From: an uncultured Collinsella sp.
Lineage (GTDB): Bacteria; Actinomycetota; Coriobacteriia; Coriobacteriales; Coriobacteriaceae
Reading direction: 5' to 3'
Assembly: GCA_902491395.1 (NCBI GenBank)
Contig: CABUHO010000003.1
Coordinates: forward strand, 62,001 to 126,000
Length of the DNA stretch: 64,000 nucleotides
Notes under the pieces: model-generated
The model's input: only the letters and a program-made list of their open reading frames with translations
Told to the model about the DNA's origin: nothing
The model's database searches: none
Made by a program: the position numbers and the translations under genes
Part shown: piece by piece, positions 25,428 to 34,875 of the stretch
Numbering within the stretch: the first letter of the stretch is position 1
Layout: every line of letters begins with the position of its first letter

Positions 25428-26468
25428 TTACAGCTCGACGAGCTGACCGGTCTCGGCGGCCTCCTTGATGGCGTTAAGCAGCGTGAGCGTCTTGACGTTG
25501 TCGGCGGGGGTCACGACGGGCTCGACCTCGCGGCGGACGACCTTCACAAAGTGCTTGAGCTGCATCTTGTGCGGCAGCGCCGGGTCCACAGCCGGGATCT
25601 CCATCTGCAGCGGCTTGTGCCAGTTGGAGGCACCGTCGTAGGAGAACTGGTGCAGGCGGGGCAGCGAAAGGGCGCCCTTGGTACCGCCAATAAAGTAGGC
25701 ATCGGCGTCGAAGGGACGGTACTGCGGGTCCTCGCGAGCGGTCGCCTCCCAGTTCCAGGGGCTGGCGGTGGCGTCGGAGATGGTCATGCTCGCAAGCGCG
25801 CCATCGGCAAAGCGGACGTTGACCACGGCGGAGTCCTCGGTCTCAAAACCGCGGGCGGCGCTGGACTGCATACCCTGGACGGCGACGGGCTCGCCCAGCA
25901 GATAGCGGAGCAGGTCGACGTCGTGAACCAGGTTAACCAGGATCGGGCCGGCGCCCTTCTTGCGGCGCCACTCGACGTCAAAGTACTCGTCGTTCTTATA
26001 GATCATGTAGTGGAAGCTCGACACGGTGAGCTTGCCCAGTTCGCCGGACTCGATGATCTCCTTGGCCTTGTTGACGAAGGGGTTGTGGCGACGGTGCTGG
26101 CCCACGAGTACGGGCACGCCGGCGGTCTCGGCCTCGGCGGCGAAGGCCTGGGCATCCTCGAGGTCGTTGGAGATCGGCTTTTCGACCAACGGCACGATGT
26201 TGCGCTTGATGGCCTCGCGGGCAACGCCCAGATGCAGGTCGTTGGGGGTGGCGATGATGACGGCCTCGGGCTTGACCTCGTCCATCATCTGGGCGGGATC
26301 GGTAAAGAACGGCACGTCGGCGGCCTCGGCCGTGGCGCGGGCGCCCTCAAAGGCGTCGGCGATGGCGACGAGCTCGGCCTCGGGCTCCTCGGTGACAAAG
26401 CGGATGTGGTTGCGGCCCATGGCGCCGGCGCCGATAACGGCAATGCGGACGGGGTTGAGCTCAGACAT
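25428..26468 (-). CDS. Gfo/Idh/MocA family oxidoreductase
   Basis: This 346-aa NAD(P)-dependent dehydrogenase has an N-terminal Rossmann fold (RIAVIGAGAMGRNH), ATPNDLH and the EKPIS motif whose Lys is catalytic in this family, then the C-terminal Gfo/Idh domain. Substrates are usually inositols, sugars or sugar acids. AAGGAG precedes the ATG. It is the last gene of a three-gene operon with an MFS carrier and an SDR; together they look like uptake and oxidation of a polyol or sugar-like compound. Confidence 0.9.
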   Translation of the reverse strand: MSELNPVRIAVIGAGAMGRNHIRFVTEEPEAELVAIADAFEGARATAEAADVPFFTDPAQMMDEVKPEAVIIATPNDLHLGVAREAIKRNIVPLVEKPISNDLEDAQAFAAEAETAGVPVLVGQHRRHNPFVNKAKEIIESGELGKLTVSSFHYMIYKNDEYFDVEWRRKKGAGPILVNLVHDVDLLRYLLGEPVAVQGMQSSAARGFETEDSAVVNVRFADGALASMTISDATASPWNWEATAREDPQYRPFDADAYFIGGTKGALSLPRLHQFSYDGASNWHKPLQMEIPAVDPALPHKMQLKHFVKVVRREVEPVVTPADNVKTLTLLNAIKEAAETGQLVEL

Positions 26469-26536
26469 TTCGACTCCTTAATACTGGTGACCGGTGGAAT
26501 GCGGCAAGAGGACGGCCCTTGCCGCGTCAAGCAAAA

Positions 26537-27793
26537 CTAGGCGGACTTCTTCTTGCTGTCGGAGACCATCATGTAGACGGTGAGCACGACGGCGATGGCG
26601 GCGATCACGATGGCGCCGTAGAAGGACTGCTGGTAGGCGGCGCTGCCGGCCTCGGCGTGATACAGCACGGCGGTGATGGGCTGGCTGATCCAGGTGGAAG
26701 CGGCATAGCCCAAAAACATGATGCCGTAGTTGACGCCGATGTTGCTGGTGCCAAAGGCGCCACCGGTGAGCGGCGGGTAGATGACGAGCAGGGCGCCAAA
26801 GCTAAAGCCGAGCAGGGCGAGCGCCACAAAGAACATGCTCTGCGTAAAGCTCATCGACATGATGACGAGTGCGACGATGGTGACGACAAGGCTGATGAGC
26901 AGCGACTTATAGGCGCCGAGCTTGTCGATGATCTGGCCAAAGGACAGACGGCCGACCAGGTTGGCACAGGTGTTGACGGAGACCACCACACCGCCGAGGG
27001 CGACAGCTGCGGCGCTCGTGGGGTCGGCGAAGAGCTGGACGGCGGCGATGGAGGCAACCTTGCCCACGAGCAGGGTGCCGGCGGTGGCAGCAAAGGCGAA
27101 GGTGACGATGAGGACCCAGAAGCGCGGGGTCTTGACCATCTCGCCCGGGGTGAGGTCGCCGAAGGTGCCGGCGTGTGCGCCGCCCTTGGGGGCCTCGAAG
27201 CCCTCGGGCAGCCAACCGGCCTCGGGGGCCTTCAGGAACAGGGCGGAGGCGGCGATCATCACAAAGAAGATGACGCCGAGTGCCTTAAGGGCGCCAAAGA
27301 TACCCAGGCTCGGGATGAGCAGCGAGGCGAGCGCCGGGGACAGCACGGCGGGGCCAGCGGTCGAAGCGGCCAGGGTGATGCCGGAGGCGAGACCCTTCTT
27401 GTCGATGAACCACTTTTGGCCGGTGGTGAGCGCCGGGTTGTAGCCCAGGCCGTTGCCGATGGCGGCGATGAGCGAGAACCACAGGTAGAACTGCCACGGC
27501 TCGGTGACGGTGCCGGACATGAACCAGCCCACGCCGTAGCACACGGCGGCGGCGATTACGACGTTGCGCGGGCCGATCTTATCGGAGATGCGGCCGGCGA
27601 AGATGCCCGTCACGGCCATGATGGTCTGAAAGACCGGGAAAGCCCAGGTAAGGGCGCTGGACCACTCGGGGTAGACGGCGAGCAGGTTCTTGCTCACGAC
27701 GGAATACAGCGCGATGGAGCTGATGAAGAACATGGTGACGCACGCGGCGGAAAGCACGACGGCGCGGCCCTTGTTGGAGTTGGTGGAAGCCAT
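26537..27793 (-). CDS. MFS transporter, OFA (oxalate/formate antiporter-like) family
   Basis: This 418-aa carrier has about twelve membrane helices. FAGRISDKIGPRNV between helices 2 and 3 is the MFS signature, and the wording GLGYNPALTTGQKWF is typical of the OFA group. It should import or exchange a small organic anion or related solute. It lies 66 bases after the SDR gene and 68 bases before the oxidoreductase gene, all on the same strand. Confidence 0.85.
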   Translation of the reverse strand: MASTNSNKGRAVVLSAACVTMFFISSIALYSVVSKNLLAVYPEWSSALTWAFPVFQTIMAVTGIFAGRISDKIGPRNVVIAAAVCYGVGWFMSGTVTEPWQFYLWFSLIAAIGNGLGYNPALTTGQKWFIDKKGLASGITLAASTAGPAVLSPALASLLIPSLGIFGALKALGVIFFVMIAASALFLKAPEAGWLPEGFEAPKGGAHAGTFGDLTPGEMVKTPRFWVLIVTFAFAATAGTLLVGKVASIAAVQLFADPTSAAAVALGGVVVSVNTCANLVGRLSFGQIIDKLGAYKSLLISLVVTIVALVIMSMSFTQSMFFVALALLGFSFGALLVIYPPLTGGAFGTSNIGVNYGIMFLGYAASTWISQPITAVLYHAEAGSAAYQQSFYGAIVIAAIAVVLTVYMMVSDSKKKSA

Positions 27794-27859
27794 TGGACTC
27801 TTTCTAATCGATGCGGGGGAGGGGCAGGCGTGTCCGCGCTGCCTCCCTGTCAGGATGGT

Positions 27860-28741
27860 TTACTGGTCGGTCGGCTTTGCGACGCCGGACTCGTCGGACC
27901 AGAGCTCGACACCCTTGTTCTTGAGGTAGTTGTCGGCAAAGGCGCGGCGGCCGCCGGGCTTGGCGGTGAGGTCGCCCATCATGTTGGAGAAGCCGCCGTC
28001 GACCTTGATGGCGTCGCCGGTGGTAAAGTCCGAGCGCTTGGACGCCAGGAACATGACGGCGTTGGCGATATCGCTGACCTCGCCGATGCGGCGCGTGGCG
28101 ATCAGGCGGCTGCGGCTCTTCTCGACCTCGGGGTCGGCGTAAAAGCTTGCCGACATGGGGGTCTTGACAAAGCAGGGCTCGACGCAGTTGGAGCGGACGC
28201 CGTAGGGGCCCCACTCGGCAGCTAGCATCTTGGACATCATGTTGACGCCGGCCTTGGTGGAGCTGTACACGCCCGAGAACGTCTCGGGGGAGTGGCTGGC
28301 GACGGTCGAGATGTGCACCAGGCGGCCCTGGCCGGCCTTGATCATCTCGCGACCAAAGCGCTGCGAGGTGATGAAGTAGCCGGTGAGGTTGACGTTGAGT
28401 ACCTGCTCCCAGTCGCTCAGCGGCAGGTCCTCCATAGCTGCGAAGCGCAGGATGCCGGCGGTGTTGACGAGAACGTCGACGCGGTCGAAGTCGGCGATGG
28501 TGGCGTCGACGGCGGCCTGAACCTCGGCCTCGTCGGTGGCGTTCATCTTGTAGCCCTCGGCGTGGATACCAAACTCGGCGGCGAGGTCGGCAGCTGCGGC
28601 CTTGACCTTCTCCTCGTCCAGGTCGAGCAGGACGACGTTGGCGCCGTTGCGGGCGAACTCGCGGCAAATCTCGACGCCCATACCGCCGAGTGCGCCGGTC
28701 ACGGCGCAGACATCGCCCTCGAGCTTAAGCCAATTGCTCAT
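27860..28741 (-). CDS. SDR family oxidoreductase
   Basis: This 293-aa short-chain dehydrogenase has TGALGGMGVEI (cofactor loop), VNTAGILRF, catalytic Ser in ISTVASHS, and YSSTK with catalytic Tyr and Lys. DLDEE after strand 2 suggests NAD(H) rather than NADP(H). The C-terminal 40 residues extend beyond the usual SDR end. It heads the operon and faces a LysR gene, its likely regulator. Confidence 0.9.
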   Translation of the reverse strand: MSNWLKLEGDVCAVTGALGGMGVEICREFARNGANVVLLDLDEEKVKAAAADLAAEFGIHAEGYKMNATDEAEVQAAVDATIADFDRVDVLVNTAGILRFAAMEDLPLSDWEQVLNVNLTGYFITSQRFGREMIKAGQGRLVHISTVASHSPETFSGVYSSTKAGVNMMSKMLAAEWGPYGVRSNCVEPCFVKTPMSASFYADPEVEKSRSRLIATRRIGEVSDIANAVMFLASKRSDFTTGDAIKVDGGFSNMMGDLTAKPGGRRAFADNYLKNKGVELWSDESGVAKPTDQ

Positions 28742-28866
28742 AGGAACTTCCCTTCTTGTGCCTCCCGGTGGGTCGCTCCCATTAATCGACCCACGTGGTT
28801 TTCGCTGGTTATCGTATGCTTTGCATTTGCGCAGGTGAATTGCATATTTGTTAGAATGGCGTTAAC

Positions 28867-28920
28867 CGCAGGTTTACACTGCGCATTGAGGTTTGTTCTC
28901 AATTGAGCGTGTGACCTGCG
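28867..28920. promoter_or_regulatory. Dyad in the SDR-LysR intergenic region
   Basis: CGCAGGT (28867-28873) pairs with ACCTGCG (28914-28920), and CATTGAG (28884-28890) with CTCAATTG (28898-28905). The position between the divergent genes fits a LysR binding region, but a transcript hairpin is also possible. Confidence 0.45.
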
Positions 28921-28974
28921 AAAACGACCCCCTGCGGTGCTTTGCGCCCGCGCGTGCGAAAACGGGAGATTGAC

Positions 28975-29853
28975 GTGTACGATCGACGACTTGAGGCCAT
29001 ATCGGCCGCCGCGGAGCTGGGAAGCTTTTCGCGTGCGGCGGCAAAATTGCGTGTGTCGACTCCGGCGCTCGTCAAGCAGGTGTCGGGCTTCGAGGCCGAG
29101 TTCGGCATCACGCTGTTCGAACGCTCGCACTCGGGCGTCAAAGTGACGCCGGCGGGCGCGCTGCTGGTAGACGATGCGCGCTCGATTATGCGGCAGTCCG
29201 AGGACGCGCTGCGCCGTGCCCGACGCGCGGCGGGCGATGGCGGTGCCGTGCGCCTGGGCGTGTCGATGATGTGCCCGGGGCGCCAAACGCTGTCGATGTG
29301 GTCGGGCATCCACGATCTGGAATCATCGCTGCGATTTGAGATCGTGCCAGTAAGCGACCTCTACGACGAGCGCGAGACCGTCATGCGCAGCCTTGGTCGC
29401 GAAGTCGATGTGGTGCAGTCGAGTTTTTCGACCCCACGCTGGGGCGACGCATGCCAAAAGCTCCGCATCGTCAATGTGCCGTTTTATATCGACCTGCCGC
29501 GCACGAGCCCGCTGGCGCGCAAGAATCGTATTTCGATCGCCGACTTGGAGGGTATGCGCCTTCGCGTACTGCGTCACGGCAACGACGCTATGGACAGTCT
29601 GCGTATCGATCTTTTGGCCGACGGCGGCGTGGACGTGATCGACGTGGACAGCTTTGACTTTGCGCTCTTTAACGATGCGGAGGAAAAGGGCGATGCGGTG
29701 CTCACCTGCGGAGCGTGGTCGGGCGTGCACCCGGCCTTTGTGGGCGTACCGTTTCTGTGCGGCCGCGAGGTGCCGGTCTTTCTACACTACCCGCTCGAGC
29801 CAACCCTCCAAGTACAAAAATTCGTCAACGCCATGGCCCAACTCCTCAACTAG
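28975..29853 (+). CDS. LysR family transcriptional regulator
   Basis: This 292-aa protein has an N-terminal LysR helix-turn-helix (LEAISAAAELGSFSRAAAKL through GVKVTPAG) and a poorly conserved effector domain. The GTG at 28975 follows GGGAG; the longer frame has no site. It diverges from the SDR/MFS/oxidoreductase operon by 233 bases, the usual layout for a LysR activator of a catabolic operon. The ligand is unknown. Confidence 0.88.
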   Translation: MYDRRLEAISAAAELGSFSRAAAKLRVSTPALVKQVSGFEAEFGITLFERSHSGVKVTPAGALLVDDARSIMRQSEDALRRARRAAGDGGAVRLGVSMMCPGRQTLSMWSGIHDLESSLRFEIVPVSDLYDERETVMRSLGREVDVVQSSFSTPRWGDACQKLRIVNVPFYIDLPRTSPLARKNRISIADLEGMRLRVLRHGNDAMDSLRIDLLADGGVDVIDVDSFDFALFNDAEEKGDAVLTCGAWSGVHPAFVGVPFLCGREVPVFLHYPLEPTLQVQKFVNAMAQLLN

Positions 29854-29890
29854 CTCATTTGGGATGGGGCTTTTTAGCTACTTACAAAAC

Positions 29891-29918
29891 GAGGCCCTAG
29901 CCAAACGGCCAGGGCCTC
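29891..29918 (+). terminator. Hairpin after LysR gene
   Basis: GAGGCCCT pairs with AGGGCCTC around an AAAC-looped inner stem with one mismatch. The T-tract is weak. Confidence 0.6.
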
Positions 29919-29973
29919 ACCAACTTTTATTCTGTTTTAATGACGGGTTGATTGCGCGCAGGAGGTCTCCCAG

Positions 29974-30051
29974 GCGGGCCGGGGTGTAACTTCCGCGCGC
30001 AGTTTCGCAGCGCAGCGAGAATGTTTGAGCACGGAGGAATTACCCCGCCGC
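29974..30051. repeat. Imperfect inverted repeat before the ABC operon end
   Basis: GCGGGCCGGGGTGTAACTTC (from 29974) pairs with CGGAGGAATTACCCCGCCGC (30032-30051) with small bulges. It sits between convergent genes. Confidence 0.55.
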
Positions 30052-30080
30052 CCCGGGGAACCCTCCGTCAGTAACCGTTC

Positions 30081-32000
30081 CTACTCCAGCTCAAACGCTC
30101 CGGTGTAGAGCTGGTAGTAATATCCGCGCTTGGCGATCAGCTCGTCGTGGTTGCCGCGCTCGATGATGCGGCCGTGGTCCAGGCAGATGATCGCGTCGGA
30201 ATTGCGCACGGTGGACAAGCGGTGCGCGATGACAAACGTCGTGCGGCCCTCCATGAGCTTATCCATGCCCGCCTGCACGATGGCCTCGGTGCGGGTGTCG
30301 ATGCTCGACGTTGCCTCGTCCAGAATCATTGCCGGCGGATCGGCGACGGCGGCGCGCGCGATCGAGATCAGCTGACGCTGGCCCTGCGACAGCTGGGCGC
30401 CGTTGCCGGTGAGCATGGTGTCGTAGCCGTTGGGCAGGCGGGTGATAAAGTCGTCCGCGCCCGCGAGCTTTGCCGCCGCGATGCACTCCTCGTCGGTCGC
30501 ATCCAGGTTGCCGTAGCGGATGTTGTCCATCACGGTGCCGGTGAACAGGTTCACGTCCTGCAGCACCACGCCCAGCGAACGGCGCAGGTCGGACTTGCGA
30601 ATCTTGTTGACGTTGATGCCGTCGTAGCGGATCTTGCCGTCGGCAATGTCGTAGAAGCGGTTGATGAGGTTGGTGATGGTCGTCTTACCGGCGCCGGTGG
30701 CGCCGACAAACGCGACCTTCTGACCCGGCTTGGCGTACACGGACACGCCGTGCAGCACCTCGTGGTCGGGCGTGTAGCCAAAGTCGACGTTATCCATGAC
30801 CAGGTCGCCACGCAGCGGCACGTACTCGATCTCGCCGGTCGCGCGGTGCGGATGCTTCCACGCCCACATGCCGGTGTGGTGGTCGGCCTCCTCGAGCTCC
30901 CAGGTCTCGGGGTTCACCTGCGCGTTGACAAGCGTCACGTAGCCCTCGTCGGCCTCGGGCTCCTCATCGAGCAGCTCAAAGATACGTTCGGTGCCGGCAA
31001 GGCCCATGACCACGGCGTTGATCTGCATCGAGATTTGGCCGATCTGGCCGCAGAACTGCTTGGTCATGTTGAGGAACGGCACCACGACGGCGATGGAGAG
31101 CGCCATGCCCGAGAGGCTCAGGTTGGGCACGCCCAGCGCCAGGAAGATGCCGCCGGTCAGCGCGACCAGCACGTAGAGCAAGTCGCCCAGGTTCCCGAGG
31201 ATCGGCATGAGGATGTTGGCGTACATGTTGGCCTTCTGCGAGACCTCGAAGAGCTTCTCGTTGCGCTCGTCAAAATCGGCCTCGGCGGCGGACTCGTGGC
31301 AGAACGCCTTGACGACCTTCTGGCCGTTCATGACTTCCTCGATATGGCCCTCGACCACGCCGAGCTCGGTCTGCTGCGCGATAAAGAAGCGCGCGGAGTT
31401 GGAGCCGAGCAGCTTGGTCATAAAGGTCATAAACGCGACGCCGGCGATGATGACCATGCACATCCACACGCTGTAATACAGCATGATAAAGAACACGGTG
31501 ACGATGACGATGATCGTCATGAGCAGGTTGGGCATCGACTGGCTGATCATCTGGCGCAGCGTGTCGATGTCGTTGGTGTAGTGGCTCATGATGTCGCCGC
31601 GCTGATGCGTGTCGAAGTAGCGGATTGGCAGGTCCTGCATGCGGTTGAACATCTTCTCGCGCAGCTTCTCGAGCGAGCCCTGCGTGATGACGGCCATGGC
31701 GCGGTTCCAGAAGAGCGAAGACGCGACGCCCACGGCGTAGATGCAGCCGAGGGTAGCCACAAGCTTTAGAATTTTGGGCTGCGCGGCCGTCCAGTCGCCC
31801 GACTGCCATGATTCGCTGATGACTTGCAGCGCGCTCTGGAGAAACGTCGCGCCGATGGAATTGATGATGGCGCAGAGCACCACGCCGGCGACGACGAGGG
31901 GCAAAAGCACCGGGTAGAAGCCAAAGAGCATCTTGATCAGGCGCGTCATGGTGCCGCCCTTGCGGTTGCGTGCGCGCTCGGCGGTAGCTGCCTTACTCAT
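30081..32000 (-). CDS. ABC exporter subunit B (transmembrane plus ATPase)
   Basis: This 639-aa half-transporter has a membrane domain at about residues 20-320. Its ATPase has Walker A GATGAGKTT, signature LSQGQ, Walker B MILDEATSSID and switch His in IAHRLSTV. With the partner encoded upstream (SGGQ but no catalytic Glu/His) it should form one competent ATP site. About 60 extra residues (TLVNAQVNPETWELEE region) lie just before the ATPase. The ATG at 32000 follows GGAGG and overlaps the partner's stop by 8 bases, suggesting coupled translation. Confidence 0.92.
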   Translation of the reverse strand: MSKAATAERARNRKGGTMTRLIKMLFGFYPVLLPLVVAGVVLCAIINSIGATFLQSALQVISESWQSGDWTAAQPKILKLVATLGCIYAVGVASSLFWNRAMAVITQGSLEKLREKMFNRMQDLPIRYFDTHQRGDIMSHYTNDIDTLRQMISQSMPNLLMTIIVIVTVFFIMLYYSVWMCMVIIAGVAFMTFMTKLLGSNSARFFIAQQTELGVVEGHIEEVMNGQKVVKAFCHESAAEADFDERNEKLFEVSQKANMYANILMPILGNLGDLLYVLVALTGGIFLALGVPNLSLSGMALSIAVVVPFLNMTKQFCGQIGQISMQINAVVMGLAGTERIFELLDEEPEADEGYVTLVNAQVNPETWELEEADHHTGMWAWKHPHRATGEIEYVPLRGDLVMDNVDFGYTPDHEVLHGVSVYAKPGQKVAFVGATGAGKTTITNLINRFYDIADGKIRYDGINVNKIRKSDLRRSLGVVLQDVNLFTGTVMDNIRYGNLDATDEECIAAAKLAGADDFITRLPNGYDTMLTGNGAQLSQGQRQLISIARAAVADPPAMILDEATSSIDTRTEAIVQAGMDKLMEGRTTFVIAHRLSTVRNSDAIICLDHGRIIERGNHDELIAKRGYYYQLYTGAFELE

Positions 32001-33816
32001 GTGCCTCGCCTCCTTCCTGGGTCTGAGCTTGCGGTGCGGATGCCTCGGTGTCGGCTGCGACGGTCTCGGCCGCCTCCTCGCCCTCGGCACTCATCTTGTT
32101 TTGCGAGGTAAAGGTCTCGCGGTAGATCTCGCTCGTCTTGAGCAGCTCGTCATGGTTGCCGATGTCCTTGATGCGGCCACCCTCCATGACGATGATGCGG
32201 TCAGCATCCTGCACGGAGCTAATACGCTGGGCGATGATGAGTTTGGTCGTGTTGGGCAGGTAGCTCGCCAGCCCCTCGCGGATCTTGGCGTCGGTCTTGG
32301 TGTCGACGGCGCTCGTGGAGTCGTCCAGGATCAGAATCTTGGGGCGACGCAGCAGGGCGCGCGCGATGCACAGGCGCTGCTTCTGGCCGCCGGAGACGTT
32401 GGAGCCGCCCTGCTCAATCCAGGTGTCGTAGCCCTTGGGGAAACCGTCGACAAACTCGTCGGCGCAGGCCAGATGCGCTGCCTCGCGGACTTCCTCGTCG
32501 GTGGCGTTCGGGTCGCCCCAACGCAGGTTCTCGGCGATGGTGCCGCTAAACAGCACGTTTTTCTGCAGGACCATGGCTACCTGGTGACGCAGCGCGTCCA
32601 GGTCGTAGTCGCGCACGTCCACGCCGCCCACGCGCACAGCGCCTTCGGTGGTGTCGTACAGGCGGGCGATGAGGTTAACGAGCGTGGACTTGGCCGAGCC
32701 GGTGCCGCCGATGATGCCGATGGTCTCGCCGCTCGTAATGTGCAGGTCGATATCGTCGAGCGCCTGGCGCTTCGCATGCTTGGAATACTTAAAGCTCACG
32801 TGGTCAAAGTCGATGGAACCGTCGGCAACCTCGAGCACGGGCTCGGCGGGATTGGCGATCGTGGGCTCGGCGGCCAGCACCTCGGTAATGCGGTGTGCCG
32901 ATTCGTCGGCCATGGTCACCATGACAAAGATCATCGACAGCTGCATCAGGCTCATGAGAATCTGGAAACCATAGGTAAAGGTCGAGGAGAGCTGGCCAAC
33001 GTCGAACAGCGTGCCCTGGCTCGTGATGATGAGCTTGGAGCCCAGGTAGATGATGACGACAAACGCGCCGTTGACGCAGATGTTCATCATGGGGTTGTTA
33101 AAGGCGAGCAGCTTCTCGGCGCGGGTGAAGTCCATCTGGACGTCGCGCGCGGCGGTCGCGAACTTCTCCTTCTCAAAGTCTTCGCGCACATAGCTCTTGA
33201 CCACGCGCATGCCGGTGACGTTTTCCTCGACGGACTCGTTAAGGGCATCGTACTTGTGGAACACGCGCGAGAAGATGGGGCGCACCTTAAAGATGATAAA
33301 GAACAGCCCAAAGCCCAGCAGCGGAATGATGACCAGGTAGACCATGGCAACGCTGCCGCCCATGATAAATGCCATGGTAAAGGCGAAGATCAATACCAGC
33401 GGCGCGCGCACGGCGATACGGATGATCATCATAAAGGCCTGCTGCACGTTGTTGATGTCGGTGGTCAGGCGCGTGACGAGCGAGGAGCTCGAGAACTCAT
33501 CGATGTTGGCAAAGCTGAACGTCTGGATTTTGTAGAACAGGTCGTGACGCAGGTTCTTGGCGAAGCCGCAACTCGCATGGCTGCAGGTGACGCCTGCCGC
33601 GGCGCCAAAAGCAAGCGATGTCAGCGCGATGAGCACCAAAAGGCCCGCGGTGGGCAGCATCTCGGTAACGGCGGTGCCGTCCTTGATGGCGTCGATCATG
33701 TCGGCGGTGATAAACGGGATCATCATCTGGCAGATTACCTCGCCAAGCACCAGCAGCGGTGTGGCGATCGTGACCTTCATGTAATCGCGGATGCTGCCCA
33801 TAAGGGTTTTAATCAT
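31993..33816 (-). CDS. ABC exporter subunit A (degenerate ATP site)
   Basis: This 607-aa half-transporter has Walker A GGTGSAKST, signature VSGGQKQR, Walker B LILDDSTSAVD (Asp in place of catalytic Glu) and IIAQRISSV (Gln in place of switch His). This is the non-catalytic partner pattern of heterodimeric exporters. The acidic Ala/Glu-rich tail is non-conserved. It overlaps both the MarR gene and subunit B by 8 bases. Drug or peptide export under MarR control is the likely role. Confidence 0.92.
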   Translation of the reverse strand: MIKTLMGSIRDYMKVTIATPLLVLGEVICQMMIPFITADMIDAIKDGTAVTEMLPTAGLLVLIALTSLAFGAAAGVTCSHASCGFAKNLRHDLFYKIQTFSFANIDEFSSSSLVTRLTTDINNVQQAFMMIIRIAVRAPLVLIFAFTMAFIMGGSVAMVYLVIIPLLGFGLFFIIFKVRPIFSRVFHKYDALNESVEENVTGMRVVKSYVREDFEKEKFATAARDVQMDFTRAEKLLAFNNPMMNICVNGAFVVIIYLGSKLIITSQGTLFDVGQLSSTFTYGFQILMSLMQLSMIFVMVTMADESAHRITEVLAAEPTIANPAEPVLEVADGSIDFDHVSFKYSKHAKRQALDDIDLHITSGETIGIIGGTGSAKSTLVNLIARLYDTTEGAVRVGGVDVRDYDLDALRHQVAMVLQKNVLFSGTIAENLRWGDPNATDEEVREAAHLACADEFVDGFPKGYDTWIEQGGSNVSGGQKQRLCIARALLRRPKILILDDSTSAVDTKTDAKIREGLASYLPNTTKLIIAQRISSVQDADRIIVMEGGRIKDIGNHDELLKTSEIYRETFTSQNKMSAEGEEAAETVAADTEASAPQAQTQEGGEAHE

Positions 33817-34315
33817 CCAGTTCCTCCCAGGTTACGCGGATTTTATCGAGCATTTCGGCGAGGTCCTCGCGCTCGTCGTGGGTGAGCGCGCTAAAGGCCT
33901 GTTCCCTAAAGCGCAGGCGGGCAGCCTGCTCTACGTGGGCCTTTTCCCATCCCGCTTCGGTCAGGCGAATGGTGAGCTGCCGCCGGTCTTTGGGATTGCG
34001 GCTGCGCTCGATAAGGCCGGCGCATTCGATCTTGGAGAGAATTTCGGAAAGCGAACCGGGCTTAAGATCAAAGTGCAGGCCCAGTTCCTGCTGTGACATC
34101 TCGCCGTTTGGCTGCTTGGCGAGCAGGCAGACGATGGGCGCCTTTCCCGAGGCGCCGCCGCCGTGAAAATGCAGAAAGTGGCCGCAGAAGCCCAGTCCGT
34201 TCAGGATGTGCTTGGCAAGCGCGTCTGATTGGGACTGTGCCGCGGGCGCATCTGCGGGGTCATGGGGGTCGCCGCCCGGCGTGTGGGGGCAGATGTCGAT
34301 GTGGTCATCGCACAT
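33809..34315 (-). CDS. MarR family regulator with Cys/His-rich N-terminus
   Basis: This 168-aa winged-helix regulator (QNGEMSQQELGLHFDLKPGSLSEILSKIE-type recognition region near residues 75-105, NPKDRRQLTIRLTEAG wing) follows an unusual N-terminus with many His, Asp and Cys residues (CDDHIDICPH, then GFCGHFLHFH near residue 46). That could bind metal, but no binding has been shown. The ATG at 34315 follows AGGAG. It leads the exporter operon and probably represses it through the dyad at 34332. Confidence 0.87.
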   Translation of the reverse strand: MCDDHIDICPHTPGGDPHDPADAPAAQSQSDALAKHILNGLGFCGHFLHFHGGGASGKAPIVCLLAKQPNGEMSQQELGLHFDLKPGSLSEILSKIECAGLIERSRNPKDRRQLTIRLTEAGWEKAHVEQAARLRFREQAFSALTHDEREDLAEMLDKIRVTWEELDD

Positions 34316-34331
34316 GGTGTCGCTCCTTTCT

Positions 34332-34367
34332 TTAGTTAGGTAGTGCAATTGTTTTGTGCCTAACTAA
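34332..34367. promoter_or_regulatory. MarR operator candidate
   Basis: TTAGTTAGG and CCTAACTAA form perfect 9-bp arms 18 bases apart, directly before the MarR gene. The 560-base gap to the next gene also holds a hairpin (34416-34435) and a family B repeat. Confidence 0.7.
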
Positions 34368-34411
34368 TCTAGGAGCATAAGAAATGAATGTCAAGGTACC
34401 AAACTTATTAA

Positions 34412-34480
34412 GTTGCGGCGTTTTACTAAACGCCGTAACCGCTCGACGCTGCAAACGCTCCTAAGCGGCAATCTGATCCC
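34412..34480. repeat. Repeat family E, truncated copy
   Basis: The hairpin CGGCGTTT-TACT-AAACGCCG (34416-34435) is followed by CCGCTCGACGCTGC and GCGGCAATCTGATCC. The same order of hairpin and tail occurs after prfA at 51807-51870, where the second palindrome is complete. Confidence 0.55.
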
Positions 34481-34540
34481 TGGGGGACGGAGGAAAAGGT
34501 ATCGTTTTGGGCTGCGATGATGCCTTTCGAAGCGGCCTTG

Positions 34541-34696
34541 CCAAAAACTATGCCTAATTACTACGATGAATCCAGCATCGCTGACCACAACAGCTGTTTC
34601 TGAAAAAACGCAAGCTATCTACCTGCGGTTTTGTTGGAGAGAAATTCATTGTGGTTAGAGGCGGGCGGTTAAACGTAGTAAATAGGCATAGTTTTG
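34541..34696. repeat. Structured repeat family B, copy 2
   Basis: The arms at 34541-34565 and 34674-34696 pair with a single bulge. The interior ACCTGCGGTTTT, GAAATTC and the right arm CGGTTAAACGTAGTA match copy 1 at 25097-25256. The orientation is the same. Confidence 0.75.
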
Positions 34697-34875
34697 AAAT
34701 GACGCTATATGAGTAGCATCAACTAGGCCGCCATGGAGCAAACAGCCCCCATTTCCGAAACCTTTCCGCAACAATTTGCACTTCGCACCGCTCGCCTCCG
34801 CTCACAACGTCCCCTGCGCTACACTTAGTCGCACTGTGGCGCTGCCGCGCCGCGCCCGACCCAAGGGGGACACTC

